Assembly (NCBI GenBank): GCA_002794735.1 | Contig: NBAZ01000011.1 | Span: 744,001-808,000, forward strand | Length of the DNA stretch: 64,000 nt | Direction: 5' to 3' | Source: Pyrrhoderma lamaoense | Lineage: Eukaryota; Basidiomycota; Agaricomycetes; Hymenochaetales; Hymenochaetaceae | In this document: positions 49,801 through 60,846 of the stretch, piece by piece | How positions within the stretch are numbered: position 1 is the first letter of the stretch | Layout: every line of letters begins with the position of its first letter | Made by a program: the position numbers and the translations under genes | The notes under the pieces: generated by a model | The model's database searches: none | What the model was told of the DNA's origin: nothing | What the model saw: the letters and a program-made list of their open reading frames with translations, nothing else

Positions 49801-50003
49801 TCGATGAGCGTAGTGTTGTGTACTACGACTCGCATACTGGAGAGGTTCTGTTCATGATCAGAATGAGCGGTGATGTTTTATACCAAATGTGTATGAGTCC
49901 TTCAGGAGATACCATTGTCACGGGAGGTTATGACGGAATATTACGGATATGTGAGTTTTTTTCTGTTTTGATGATGATTTACCAAATAACCGAGGAAATA
50001 TAA
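46885..50003 (+). CDS. C2-protein kinase-WD40 protein, K3
   Basis: The start exon is MAYSGDDYALR. The C2-like part is the best preserved of the four: PELYVQVQIGPIKQETYRIG, PNWDQILVLYGVLQNLAKHG, SLFLKSPGVPRESSTDVLVT, LGDPIVALRRISLSDLEDKC, then TIDLEPSGVLEVFIQ. Kinase and WD40 sections follow K2 closely (TKGGNGNIYKG, AAKEV, IIHSDVKPDNVL, LSDFGCSRVF, YMAPEVF; FSSDGTRFITCSYMKEYILV, RFISGCLGGAVKIWSTE, VSCIAVSSDGKYIASSG, GGYDGILRICEFF). One-base breaks lie near 48437 (after YMAPEVFTV), 48823 (NVLLPES) and 49282 (in the second WD40 block). Introns in the kinase region are almost identical to those of K2, so the pair is recent. Membrane recruitment through C2 and a propeller interaction surface are inferred. 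Confidence 0.75.
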
Positions 50004-50385
50004 TGTGGTAGGGAGCATCTCTGAGTTGTGACAAAGCATTTAAGGGGATTAGTATTACCATTATTTTTAATATTATTTATTGTTCTGCAATCCAGTCAGT
50101 AGTCGTCGGTATATTTACACTGAGCGTCGTAAAGTCACTGTCTCGTTTAGATGTGCGTTGTAATAAAAATAAGCTAGAAACATTAACATTACACATATTT
50201 TGCAGTAAAATTTCCTTTCAAGAGCTCTTACATAGACCCGAATGACATCCTAAATTTAGACCGTGTAAATATACTGAAGTACGTAAGTATTATATCATCG
50301 CGGCATCAATAAAATTAGATCCAAACTTACAATATACATTTGATACGCGAATTCATTCTTTCACTTTTAACTATCATCAAGGACA
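50004..50385. promoter_or_regulatory. K3-K4 spacer with GATACGCGAA element
   Basis: A short spacer holds the K3 3' flank and the K4 promoter. GATACGCGAA is at 50342-50351, ending 34 bases before the K4 ATG. Confidence 0.5.
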
Positions 50386-53300
50386 ATGATCTCCACAGGA
50401 GATGATTATGCACTAAGAGGCATGTTCGGTTTGATCCCTAAGCACTTGTAGAATACTGAGGACTTGACTCAAGTTTACCAGGTAGATGATTTCAGCTGGA
50501 CTCCAGGTAGTCCTTTCTTCTGTAATACGATACCGGACTTGTATGTCCAGGTGCAAGTTGGGCCTATAAAGCAGAGGACACAGAGAGCTAGAAGTAGCCT
50601 GAGTCCAAACTGGACCAGATCTTAGTTTTGTACGCATACTTCGGCCTTAGATAATTGTTGTTTACTCAAAAGTACTTGTCTCTGAGAATAGTTCAAACGT
50701 TCCACACAAGTCCGTGGATGTCTCGATAACCATCAAGCACAGTAAATCACTGGCACATATCATACCTAGAGATCCGAAATTAGCCTCAGCAAAAATTAGC
50801 TTATCTGATCTCCTAGAAAAATGTGATGGTAGAGAAGGTAGTTATCACAAAATTAGTAGTTTTCTAGTCTTCATTAGCTGATCCCCAAGTCAGCTGTCAC
50901 GCTAAGCCTTGAGCCAAGTGGTGAGGTTGAGGTCTATCTTCAGGTAAGACTCTACTAGGATCACTTTCTTCAGTGATACGATACAACATATCTTCTTTTA
51001 GAAACTCCATCGCCCAGTACGAAAGCAGGAAAGGTCAACGATTAGTAGTTCTATTGGGGCTACTACCAAAACGGAACGCACGGTTATTGGGACCATATCA
51101 GAAAAAGAGGCTACTTACAACGAAAAGTTAAAAATGGAAAAAATACCTCTTTTGACATGGAAAAGCTCGTGGCACTAAACCGCCTTGATATATCGGGTCG
51201 ATTTATAATTAGTGACGATAATCCAGTAACGAAGGGTGGTAATGGCATCGTCTATAAGGGTCGCTGTTTCATTGAAGGTCGTGAAGTTACAATTGCTGCT
51301 AAAGAGATGAGACAGGACCTCCGAGATCAAAGAATGAGAAAAGTATGAGTTTGTTGTAAAGCTGTGATAAACTAAGCGAGACTCACATATAGTCAGGCAT
51401 TTGAAAAGGAAGTATATGTATGGGCAAAACTCCATCACGCCAATGTACTTCCATTACTAGGCTATGCTTTTAGTAGGAATCATACACCATTGATGATATC
51501 AGAATGGATGGAGAATGGTTCCGTGAGAGATTATATGGATAAGAACCCTGGTTGTGATATACTCAACCTGGTAAGCGATATTGTAACGGCTAATCATATG
51601 AGTTATAACTCAAGTTCTTCACTCAAATCAAAGATTCAAGGTATTTCAAATGGCCTCGCTTACCTTCATTCTGGTGGTATCATACATTCAGACGTGAAAC
51701 CTGTACGAGGAAACAGATAATCTATGATTAGGTACATCTGATCATATTTTAATTCTAGGATAATGTCCTAGTCAATGAAAAGGGAGAGGCTATAATTACC
51801 GACTTTGGATGTTCTCGTATTTTTGAATCTACTTGTACCATTGGCCTACCGACACATACACTTAGGGGAACTTACAATTACATGGCCCCAGAGATTTTCA
51901 ATAGTAGCGGTGATCTAGAATACACGAAAGAGATGGATGTATGGGCGTTTGGAATGACTGTATATGTGAGATTCCTAGTAAAGATATTCGTTTGATGATG
52001 AGTGAATCTGATAAAGTCTTAGGAGTTGCTAACGCATATTCCTCCGTATAGGAGACTCAATCCGGGCAAATTGCAAAAGCAGTAGGTGAACTCCAGCTAC
52101 CCTCAATTCCGATCTCCTTCCGCAATAAGACAACACCAGATCAGGATACGAGACTTTTGCTCTGGACTGTGTGTCAACTGTGTTGGAAAAAAGAACCTAA
52201 TGAGCGACCTCATATGAATACTCTTGTGGATCTACTAGCTAAACGGAGTTCGGCACAATTGCCAATTTATGATATTGATCCAAACATACTGTTTTCTGAA
52301 TCGATATGTGAGGGCCAGGACTGGTTCGCTATAAGTAATCCGTATGCACGCCGTCGATGGAACATCTCTCATATGTATGCTATGAAGTATGCAGGGTAAG
52401 AATAGCACATAGTTTGCATTCATCCATCACAATTGACGTTTGTTATAGCCCTATCGGGAGCACGCAGTTTTCAAACGATGGAAAGCTCCTTGCTGTCGGT
52501 TGTGATGAAGCTGCCCACTTCTATGATGTTGAAACTGCTGAACATTGTTTGTGAGTAGATTTATGATTCTCAAAAAATAAAGGCCTGATTGATGCGATAT
52601 TACGGTAGCACACTTACTGTTGACTGTGTATTTCTGGATGCTTTGCGGTTCCATCCGGACGGAAAATCTGTCGTCACAGCAGGAAAAGTCACAGTGGGAA
52701 CCAATCCAACAACCAATAACATTTGTTTCTGGGATTTAGCCACGAGACAGGTTACTCGGACTTTTGAAGGAAGCGTAGAAGACGAGTTTGAGAATCCGTT
52801 TTTCACAAAAGATGGATCTCGTTTTGTGACGGGCTCATTTAAGAAGGCATACATTCTAATCTGGGATGTACAATCGAAGACATCTACCAAACTCGAAACC
52901 GATCTGGAGAGTATACTCAGCGCATCGTTTTTCAATGATGATCGGTTTATCGTCGCTGGGTCTGAATCAAATATTGTCATCTGGAATGCAAGCACAATGG
53001 AGATGGTTAAAAACATCGAAGCGCATGAGGATAATATCTGGCCTATAAAATGCATGCCGGATGGAAGAAGCTTCATAAGTGGATGCGTTGACGGGACCGT
53101 TAAGGTATGGAGTATAGAGACCACCACCAAAGCTGACGAAAGCTCGAAATTAGAACTTTCTTCTACCATAAGTAGTTTATCCTCCTACAGCCTTCCGGGG
53201 CACAAGGATACAGTCTCTTGCCTCGCAGTCAGCGCAGATGGAAACTATGTTGCGAGTGGAGGGATTGAAGAGCGGAATGTGATGTACTATGATTTACGTA

Positions 53301-53476
53301 CTAGAGAGGCTCTATTCATGATCAAGACGACTGGAGACGAATTATTCCGATTGAGTATGAGCCCACTAGGTGATAGACTTGTGACAGGTTATGAGGATGG
53401 AATAGTGCGAATCTGTACGTTTTTTCACGAAATTGATAATGATTGGTCGGGTGACGAGAAAACTCTGTTGTTATGA
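50386..53476 (+). CDS. C2-protein kinase-WD40 protein, K4
   Basis: The start exon is MISTGDDYALR. Its donor reads GCATGT where K2 and K3 have GTATGT, implying a GC-AG intron. The C2-like region is PDLYVQVQVGPIKQRTQRAR and ISLSDLLEKCDGREG, broken near 50611 (GG) and 50651. The kinase has TKGGNGIVYKG, AAKEM, YVWAKLHHANVLPLLGYAFS, ISEWMENGSVRDYM, IIHSDVKPDNVLV, ITDFGCSRIF, YMAPEIF, MDVWAFGMTVY, a break near 52062, then NERPHMNTLVDLL. The WD40 region has TQFSNDGKLLAVGCDEAAHF, LRFHPDGKSVVTAGK, FVTGSFKKAYILIWD, SFISGCVDGTVKVWSIE, VSCLAVSADGNYVASGG, GYEDGIVRICTFF. It is the most diverged copy in the array. About 880 residues. Confidence 0.75.
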
Positions 53477-54261
53477 TATATACTATAGGGAGGATTTCTG
53501 AATTGTGATCTCGTACTTGGGTGACTTACAATCGTCCGCGCCTTATACTAGACTCTGTTTGTATACCATACGGCTATCGCGCTTCGTTAGTTTCTTCAGA
53601 GATATTACCTAAGCATTACAGCACTCACATGTATTATAAAGTTTTCCCTTTTTAGGTCTATCATATTTCAATAGTGTTGTATTATAATTTTGGTAATCTA
53701 ATTTCATATCATATGACAGGTTTAAGTTCAAGGAAGATATTTTTAGCATAGTCTTAGAAAACGAGTTTTTCCGATTGTCCGACTCAAGGTTACGCACCAG
53801 TGCCCTTACCTACGCGATAAATCCCTTCAAAGAACCCTGATAACAGTGATACAATTTCAAATTTTACAAGAGGGTCACTATGTATACTTGTCCGTTGTAA
53901 TTTGTTCAAGTCGTCACTACAAATAACAAACTCTCACGATTCTGTTTTGGTGGGGACTCCCGAGAGGTTGTCAAGAACATGATAGATGCGAGGGAGAATA
54001 AGAGCATATAATAAGTTTGATGACGAAGAATGAGTTGTCAGCCACTGACCAGTGCGGGCTTACCATCTCAGCTTTACGGAAAGGCGACGTCATCGGCAGG
54101 ATCGGATAGTGTGAGTGAGTTGCTAGTGTGTGAGACTTAGAACTAGGCATGTGCGACAGAATAAGTTTAGCATTAGCCCGTTGTAGTCATCTTCAATCTC
54201 TTCTTCAATCTCATTGACTTCTCTATCTCCTTCACCCATCATCTCGTCGGTAATCCCAGAG
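53477..54261. other. Intergenic between K4 and the membrane-protein gene
   Basis: About 785 bases. The ORFs here are short and A/T-biased. Sequence at 54110-54260 becomes pyrimidine-rich, consistent with the 5' UTR of the next gene. Confidence 0.4.
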
Positions 54262-55388
54262 ATGAGCTCGAGCTCACAGGAGACAACGTCGAACCAAGTC
54301 CCGACGTCTTCCTTCTCATCCTCCATTTCTTCCTCATTTTCTTCGGCACCCACACTTTCTCAATCTCCAATACCCCCTAACAATAGTACGGATAGTAGTA
54401 CAGAATCTAATGGCAACTTCGCTGCTTCAACATCTTTGTACCTGTCAGTATGCGCATCATTATATATCAAGTTTGAGTGATCGAGAGCGTGCAACCGGCA
54501 CACATATCAAATGCCGTTTATGGCAGTGCCATTTCCACACCCGCCTTTTGTTTCTCTCACATATACCATTACTGCTCGTATTCCTTACTGATCTAATGTC
54601 CTCTTCTTATCTGGTTAATAGCTTCACTTTCCTCGCAACACTCTTGCTTTTGCTTGCTATCTCAATTGCAATTGTTATTCGCAGTTTCCTCATAAGAAGA
54701 AGATTCCAGAGACAGGTGCAGGATGCTCTTGCCCAAGGTCTTGTGCCTCCTTCCCCTCCGGGAGCATTAGGAAGTCGAAGATGGGACATTGGGGAAAAAC
54801 CTGTCTTATGGGACACACATTTGTATCCTGAAGCAAATGAGACACGATGGGCTGCGTTAATGGTGTGTACCTGGTTATTGTTCTCTTTCTCTCTAACTTG
54901 AAAGTTTGACTGGTTGCCATAACATTGCTCAGCCTGTTTCCGCTAAAATTCTATCTGAAAAACCCATTGGGACTGGAAAACGAGTACCAGATGATAGAGA
55001 AGTACCCAGGAGGTCACCCTACATCTCGGATGCGACAATACCTTTACAACGTCGTTGGCTCCCCTCTTTCCGCTCAACTTCGAATCCCTCGAGAACACCC
55101 CAATCAAACACAGAAACAGATACATATTCTAATAATGCTTTAGCAGAAGGTGATGGCAATAATGAATCTGCTGTCGAGAATGTACGACTCCAAGTGGGCG
55201 TCATGATTGCACTACCGTCCCGGTATCGGCCGCGTGCGTGGGATGCATCACTAAAGGGAAAGACCCGCAGTGTCGACTTGGATGAGGAAGAAGAGGAGGT
55301 TCCAGATGTTATGATTGGTGTTACTGACGTTCCTTGGAAAGTGAGAGTGGACGAACTGAAGAGTGAGCGACCGTTGCCTTCTTCATGA
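54262..55388 (+). CDS. Single-pass membrane protein, Ser-rich N-terminus (uncharacterised)
   Basis: The first ATG gives MSSSSQETTSNQVPTSSFSS and a Ser/Thr-rich N-terminal region of about 65 residues, suited to O-glycosylation outside the cell. After an intron, FTFLATLLLLLAISIAIVIR forms one transmembrane helix, followed by the basic stop SFLIRRRFQRQ. The cytosolic tail has PPGALGSRRWDIGEKPVLWD and LPSRYRPRAWDASLKGK, then an acidic EEEEEVPDVMIGVTDVPW end. About 290 residues. The type I-like layout (Ser/Thr-rich exterior, one TM, cytosolic tail) is common among fungal plasma-membrane proteins, but I do not recognise the family. The exact donor of the first intron (near 54437-54452) is uncertain. 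Confidence 0.65.
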
Positions 55389-55571
55389 AAGCCCCCTTTT
55401 ATCTCATTTGTAAAACTTTATGTGTATTATGGACTACTGTTATGATGTTCTTGCTCTCTGTATTACAATAATTCGAAGAAATAACGACTCTGAAACCTAA
55501 TCTTACATCACATTGATGCTTTTTTTTGTGTTTTCTTAGGTCTTGACAAAAAATATAGGGGTCAAAAACAA

Positions 55572-55657
55572 TCTCCAGAACCGGACTTGAACCGGTGACC
55601 CTGAGATGACTTTGTAACCATTACAGTCTCATGCTCTGCCAACTGAGCTATCTAGAG
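55572..55657 (-). tRNA. tRNA-Tyr (GTA) with intron
   Basis: The minus strand folds as a cloverleaf: acceptor CTCTAGA pairs with TCTGGAG over 7 bp. A D-arm TAGCTCAGTTGGCAGAGC and a T-arm CCGGTTCAAGTCCGG are present. The anticodon stem is TGAGA/TCTCA with loop CTGTAA, giving anticodon GTA. An intron of about 13-14 nt follows the base after the anticodon. TGTAA...TTACA shows the intron pairing with the anticodon, as in other eukaryotic pre-tRNA-Tyr. Confidence 0.9.
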
Positions 55658-58467
55658 CTTATAAAACTGCCGAATGATATCCAACACAAACACAGGTTTG
55701 TTTGTACAGATGGTTCAGACATTTAAGTACGCTAGATGGAAAAGCGTGAAGTAATCTAAAAACAGAATAACATAGATATCTTTTATTAGATAATCTGGAA
55801 CAGCAATGCGCGCACGTGACCTGTTATAGGAGAGAAGCCGCCTTAATGTTGGTTGTTCTTGTTGTACTTTTAAAAAAACATAGAGGCACATAACGGCATA
55901 CCGTGTCACCTCCACACGATTGTTGTGATGTTGCTTTGTACTACTTACTTTGTTCCTTTGTGCGGCACCTATAAAAATTGATTTCAGTTATCGGGGGGAG
56001 GAGATATATAAGCCGACCTCGTGGCTAATAGCTCGGACTCGGAGGCATCACTTTAGGTTACATGTTTTAGATGAGCGTGCTGATGAATATCTTGGACGTG
56101 TTTTTGTAACGAGTTCTGAGGTAGTAATGTGTAGCTGTAGTAGTTTTTGGAAGTTTACTATACTGATATAGATCCTCGGTCCCTTATAGCTATGCGCCTA
56201 TATAGTTCATAAAGAGTTCTAGGTAAAATATAGTTCTTCCTCGTCTCCCTTCCTTCTTTTTCTTTCGTTGAAAAAACGGAATTTGATAGATTTCGTCTAA
56301 GATGCAAGATACTACTCAAAATATTGTTACATTACTGAGTATACAGAGGATGGAGATGTATTCAACTCTTGCGTTGGTTGTTTTGACTGTTTATAATTCA
56401 CGTTGAGTATATTCTCTTACAAGCCTTGTCTTCTCTTCATCCACGAAATACTTATATACCGATGTTGTATAGTCGTTACCTTTGACAAAGAGGTGAGTGA
56501 GACTTACTTTAACGGTTGTTAACACATGTCGAGGTTTATTAACTATGTTGCTGGTTATGATATAGGTTAAGTATTTTTGGGTAGGTTCTACAGTCGTCGA
56601 GTACTCTATAACACTTATGTATGTCAATATATATGTATAAAGAAATATCCAAAGAAGCCTCTCAGTATCCTATTTCTTTCGGTAAGATTAATGCAGTTTT
56701 CAATCCCTTTTTTCAATTTCTTGTCAGCTTGAGGCTGACCCTGTTTTTTTTTTACTTTTCATTTCAATACGGATTATCCCTTTTTTCAACCCCAAAACAT
56801 TAGACACGGTATCTTGGGATCGCATCTTCACTAGTAGCACTATGGCGTGAGTATAATTTACATGATTTAAATACAACAGGTCCGCTTCCTTAACGTTGAC
56901 ATAAACATAAAGCGCACATATCAGCCGCTCATGATTCGTGAGTCTTCTTTTCGTTTTATATCTATCATAAGTTCCTGCTTATTTACAAGGCTGTGCGGGG
57001 AATTGATTACCAATAGTTGTGAGTTGACTAACTGGAAATAACATAATAGTAATAGCAATATGGAGTTATTCATTCTATTATGTATTAGGTTATCTGTCAT
57101 CGTGGGCTACTTACATATTTGGTCAGTCCGATGTCCTCTTTCGTTCTTTTAAAGACGAGTTGTATTTTGACATTATTTGCATATAGAGTGGATTATCATT
57201 TTTCATATGGAATGTGAGGATGATCAAAAGATTGCACAATCGATATTAGCACCTGCTTAACCGAACAATAGATACCCTAGTGCTGAGGGCGACTGCGCTA
57301 TATGTTGATAGTAAGTCGTCTCGCTTTCGTAGAGAAATAACGATCTAAAACGAAGTGTAGGGAGATCAGTATATACAACACTCAAGTATATGCTAATACT
57401 GGATACTGTATCTTTTCTCACGATCATGCTTTATTATCAACTTGAGAATGGATGTGAGTAACCTATTTGTACTATAGATAAGACAAAATTAACAAGATCT
57501 GTGGTGGTCGTATACATGTGAATACGTTAGCTACTAATCGTATAGAGCAGATAAGTGGTATCTGCACGGGACACAGTGTACTTCATCCTATATTCTATAC
57601 TCTACGCTGGTAAGACACGTGAATTTCAACTGGCAATACAAGCGCATAACGTTAACTCGAATCCATTCAGCATAACTCCTCTGTGTTTTGAGATTATTTT
57701 GACAATCCTTGTTTTATATAAAGCGTTTAAGCAATGGAAAATTTTCGGTGGGAAGGGCATGTCACTCATTTGGGTACTTGTCGAAGATCAAGCCCTTTTC
57801 TTTCTGTGGTTAGTTGATATTAGTTATCAGAAAACCGAGAAGAAAGCGCTAATACTATGCATATAGGATATTCTCATGCTTCTTCCTCCACATCGCAGAG
57901 ATTACAAGTGAAAATAAGCAAATCATTCATATCGTTGGTGTGATCCTTCATGAAGCTCCAGTTCCTTGTGTTATTAGTACCTGGACAATGCTTCACCTGA
58001 AAGAAAGAGGCGAGAGAGACACATTGCGCTCTATGGATGATTTGTCAGCCTCAGCAATTGTAAAAGACGATAAGGCTAGCGCGATTATGTTTGCCTGAGT
58101 ATCTAGGGAAAGATAACCTCCAGATGAATTCTTAAATATGAAAAGTAATTGATACATGCTGTAAAAAGGAAGAGAACCAAAGATAAAATTGCTCCGGAAA
58201 TTATTATAAACACAATCACCAGAATACTTCCATAACTTCGGAAGGTATGTCGCGTTTCAAATGAAAAAGTAATACAGAATTGGCTTGGAGTATATGAGCT
58301 TTTGAGCAAGTAAATAACCTGATTAATGGTTTGCTGGTAGGTTGGAGGTGATATTCATTTGAAAGTTCAACGTTTACATACCAGGAAGATATTGACTATA
58401 GTACAGCAGTTGTATATTGATAGATGTATAGATATACTTGTGTTCCGTTCACGAGTAATAAGTATGT
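55658..58467. other. Long gene-poor interval
   Basis: About 2.8 kb of A/T-rich sequence. ORFs at 55950-56171, 56391-56627, 56621-56803 and 57555-57866 show no domain, no splice structure and no family resemblance. I see no RNA gene and no transposon terminus. Confidence 0.4.
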
Positions 58468-58820
58468 TCATGTTTGGTAGGAACGAAGTTTTTCAGCTTC
58501 CTCTCGAGCCTTTCTTCGACCTCCCATCATGAGATTGACATAGTCTACACCCCTAAGACACGCCCCTCTGCGTCTCGAGGTAAATCTTTTGTTCCTGCAG
58601 CCTTCTCTTTGAGACCATTCCTCCGCTTTGAGGTTGCTTGATTATTGTTTTTACTTGGCGACTTTGTGGCACTGAAGCAGTGTTTTTGGATGTGTGGGTT
58701 TGACTGACGCTCGACACCGTCTTTTTCTGGTAAACGAATGGTTGGAATAAGCTGATGTATTAACATAGAAAATCGAGAATTGCGTACCGTTCTCTTATGT
58801 AATTTCGCACTACGACCCAT
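58468..58820 (-). CDS. Small basic conserved protein (MGRSAK type)
   Basis: The ATG at 58820 gives MGRSAKLHKR. A likely intron follows, whose donor is near 58787 and acceptor near 58734. Downstream is a Lys-rich stretch (SATKSPSKNNNQATSKRRNG, LKEKAAGTKD) and a C-terminus RVLGGVDYVNLMMGGRRKAR then EEAEKL. The MGRSAK start with a terminal LGGxDYVxLMMGxRRKA block recurs in small fungal proteins of about 90-100 residues whose role I do not know. One base is missing in the C run at 58550-58553 (GGGG on the coding strand), needed to join RVLGG to VDYV. It is divergent from the POM34-like gene. Confidence 0.6.
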
Positions 58821-59030
58821 ACTAACAGATAATGACCTGTATGGTGTTTGTTCAATCAAGCTTTAGTTTGCAAGGTGAGTCTAGAGTCAGAAGACATATG
58901 CGCTCGGAATATCACCAAAACTATTTTGCTCTAGATGATCGACGATCACACGACGATCACGTACACTGTGTTCGCGTTACTTTGAGCGCGTCGAAATTTG
59001 GTTCTTGTCCTCTCTTTGTTCACCGCACGT

Positions 59031-59901
59031 ATGGCATCTACAACTTTGAATGCAAAAGCAAGTCAGAGTCAGGCTTCCAAAAATCCAACTCTGTCTTTTA
59101 TAGACTGGATTAAACCTAGAAGAAGTGTAGCAATAGCTCGTCTTAGACACAATGGTTTCGCTTTAGCAGTCGCCCTTCTTTTCACCCAGCTGGCTCCTGT
59201 GGTACCCTCGCCTTTAACTTGCTTGTGGATGGTCATTGTAGGTGATAAAGGGATGTCAAAGATGACGGTTTGGATGTGCTGGGCTGGTGCGAAATAAACT
59301 CACTTGCTGTACTCTTTGTCTTTCAACTGAACTTGATCTCGAACTCCTTCTAGAACTGGCGCTCTTTTCCATTTTGTCACTGAATATCCTGCAAGCTTAC
59401 TTAGGACTGCGTTATCCACCTCCCCCGTGTGATCCAATCGATACGCCAGCAAAACGGAGTCAGGCTCGTAATCCACCGACTCCTCGACCCCTCTCAAAAG
59501 TGTTCACACCTATCGTGCGTTGCTTTAATATTAACATCACTTTAATACTTGCTCATGCCACATATAGACACCTTTCAAAAATGCTTCTCTTGCATCCTCT
59601 TATGCAAATGCACCCTCGCCAGTATCATCACCTTCTCGCATTATAAACTACAAACCACCACTATTCTCCTCTACTTCATCATCATCTCCATTTCAGAGTT
59701 CTTTAAATTCTTCAACACACTCAACAGCATCGTTAATGTCTTCTCCACTCGCATATCGTGCGAGACAGTCCCTTTCTAAGTCTGCTCGTACGTATCAAGC
59801 TGTTATGTACCTATATACTTTTTCTTACACAGGAATTCTTCTTAGGCCCACTGAGTGGTAGTTTTCTTGGAAAACTAGAGGTTGACGATGATGATTATTG
59901 A
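59031..59901 (+). CDS. Nuclear pore component, POM34-like
   Basis: MASTTLNAKASQSQASKNPT is followed by FIDWIKPRRSVAIARLRHNG and a hydrophobic segment FALAVALLFTQLAPVVPS. After an intron there is a second hydrophobic segment, LALFSILSLNILQAYLGLRY, then PPPPCDPIDTPAKRSQARNP and TPRPLSKVFTP. Two hydrophobic segments separated by a short loop, then a Ser/Pro-rich tail (SPSRIINYKPPLFSSTSSSS, MSSPLAYRARQSLSKS), match the fungal POM34 / nuclear pore complex component family. These proteins anchor the pore in the nuclear envelope with POM152. The C-terminal exon reads EFFLGPLSGSFLGKLEVDDD. Splice phases at two junctions are unresolved, probably because of missing bases. Confidence 0.6.
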
Positions 59902-60846
59902 CTATTTGGCTCTTCTTAAATCAGTTTCTGGTACTTGTAGCTTGCTTTCCAACCTTCTGTTACCATAGCGATGTAAATGAGATGTTATTAACAACATTGT
60001 AAACAACTAATACCCAATACCTACATCGACTTGATGAAGGTTTCTCCAACGTCCAGTTAAGATGGGAAATCAAGTGAGTGTTATCCACTCTTAGAACCAT
60101 CTCTTTTTACACCTTCTTATATTCAATTATTATTCTAGTATTTGTCTTTCTAGGTGAATGAGGAAGAGCGACGATCCCAGATCGAAAAGAACCTAGTTCT
60201 GTCATGACTTTGTGAACGTACGATTGCATTGATCTATTATGACTCAAAGGGGATCATGCATGTGCATTGCGTCAAAGTACAAGGTCGGACTTCCGTGTAA
60301 AGAGAATAGTGATAGAATCAAACTTCTAGATAGGTCGGCATCCTTCTCGTTACGGCACTATAGCGACACGTTGAAATCTTGCTACTTGCTATCGAATTGA
60401 CATGTATACATAGGTTTATTGCTATAGGGTAAACTAACTCCTATGATGGGACAGATGCATAGCTTGTACAGATTATTCAACAAAGGAGGGTATATTTCGA
60501 TGATAAGAGATAATGTTCTGTGGATCTAGTTCTCGTCATTCTATTCATAGAAAATGACATTTATTATGGTGATGGACACGAGGTCACAATGGGTACCTGA
60601 TTGCTGTGAGGTTGATAGACGCCCATGGATTTTCACTAAAAGGAGCGCAAGACGCCCCCTGCTGAGTCCTCCCACCCTTTTCTTTACCTCACAGCCTTGC
60701 ATAGCGGAAAAATATTTTATGGGTAGTACCTGTATGTACATGTACACTAGCATCTCGGTCAAGAAAAGGCTAACATGTTATTGAGATACAACTCGATAGA
60801 CTTTGATCCTTACTTCTCTGCTCAGAATTGTATATCGCAGTTCATC
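59902..60846. other. Upstream region of zinc-finger copy 1
   Basis: The stretch 60170-60840 is a tandem copy of 62920-63655. Shared blocks include AAGAACCTAG(T/C)TCTGTCATGA and CGTTACGGCACTATAGC. A spliced mini-ORF at 60062-60207 is listed separately. Confidence 0.45.
60062..60207 (+). pseudogene. Spliced mini-ORF resembling a G-protein alpha N-terminus
   Basis: ATGGGAAATCAA, donor GTGAGT, acceptor TTTCTAG, then GTGAATGAGG... gives MGNQVNEEERRSQIEKNLVL followed by a stop. The MGN myristoylation start and the charged ERRSQIEK helix resemble the N-terminus of fungal G-alpha subunits. Nothing like the GTPase domain follows. It may be a leftover exon or a chance match. The equivalent part of the second duplicate (62920-62970) is degraded. 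Confidence 0.22.

Noticed and set aside
37392..53476. Kinase and WD40 parts read as separate neighbouring genes
   Set aside because: The intervening intron has canonical GT-AG sites and keeps phase in the copies where it was traced, and no promoter-like start precedes the WD40 part.
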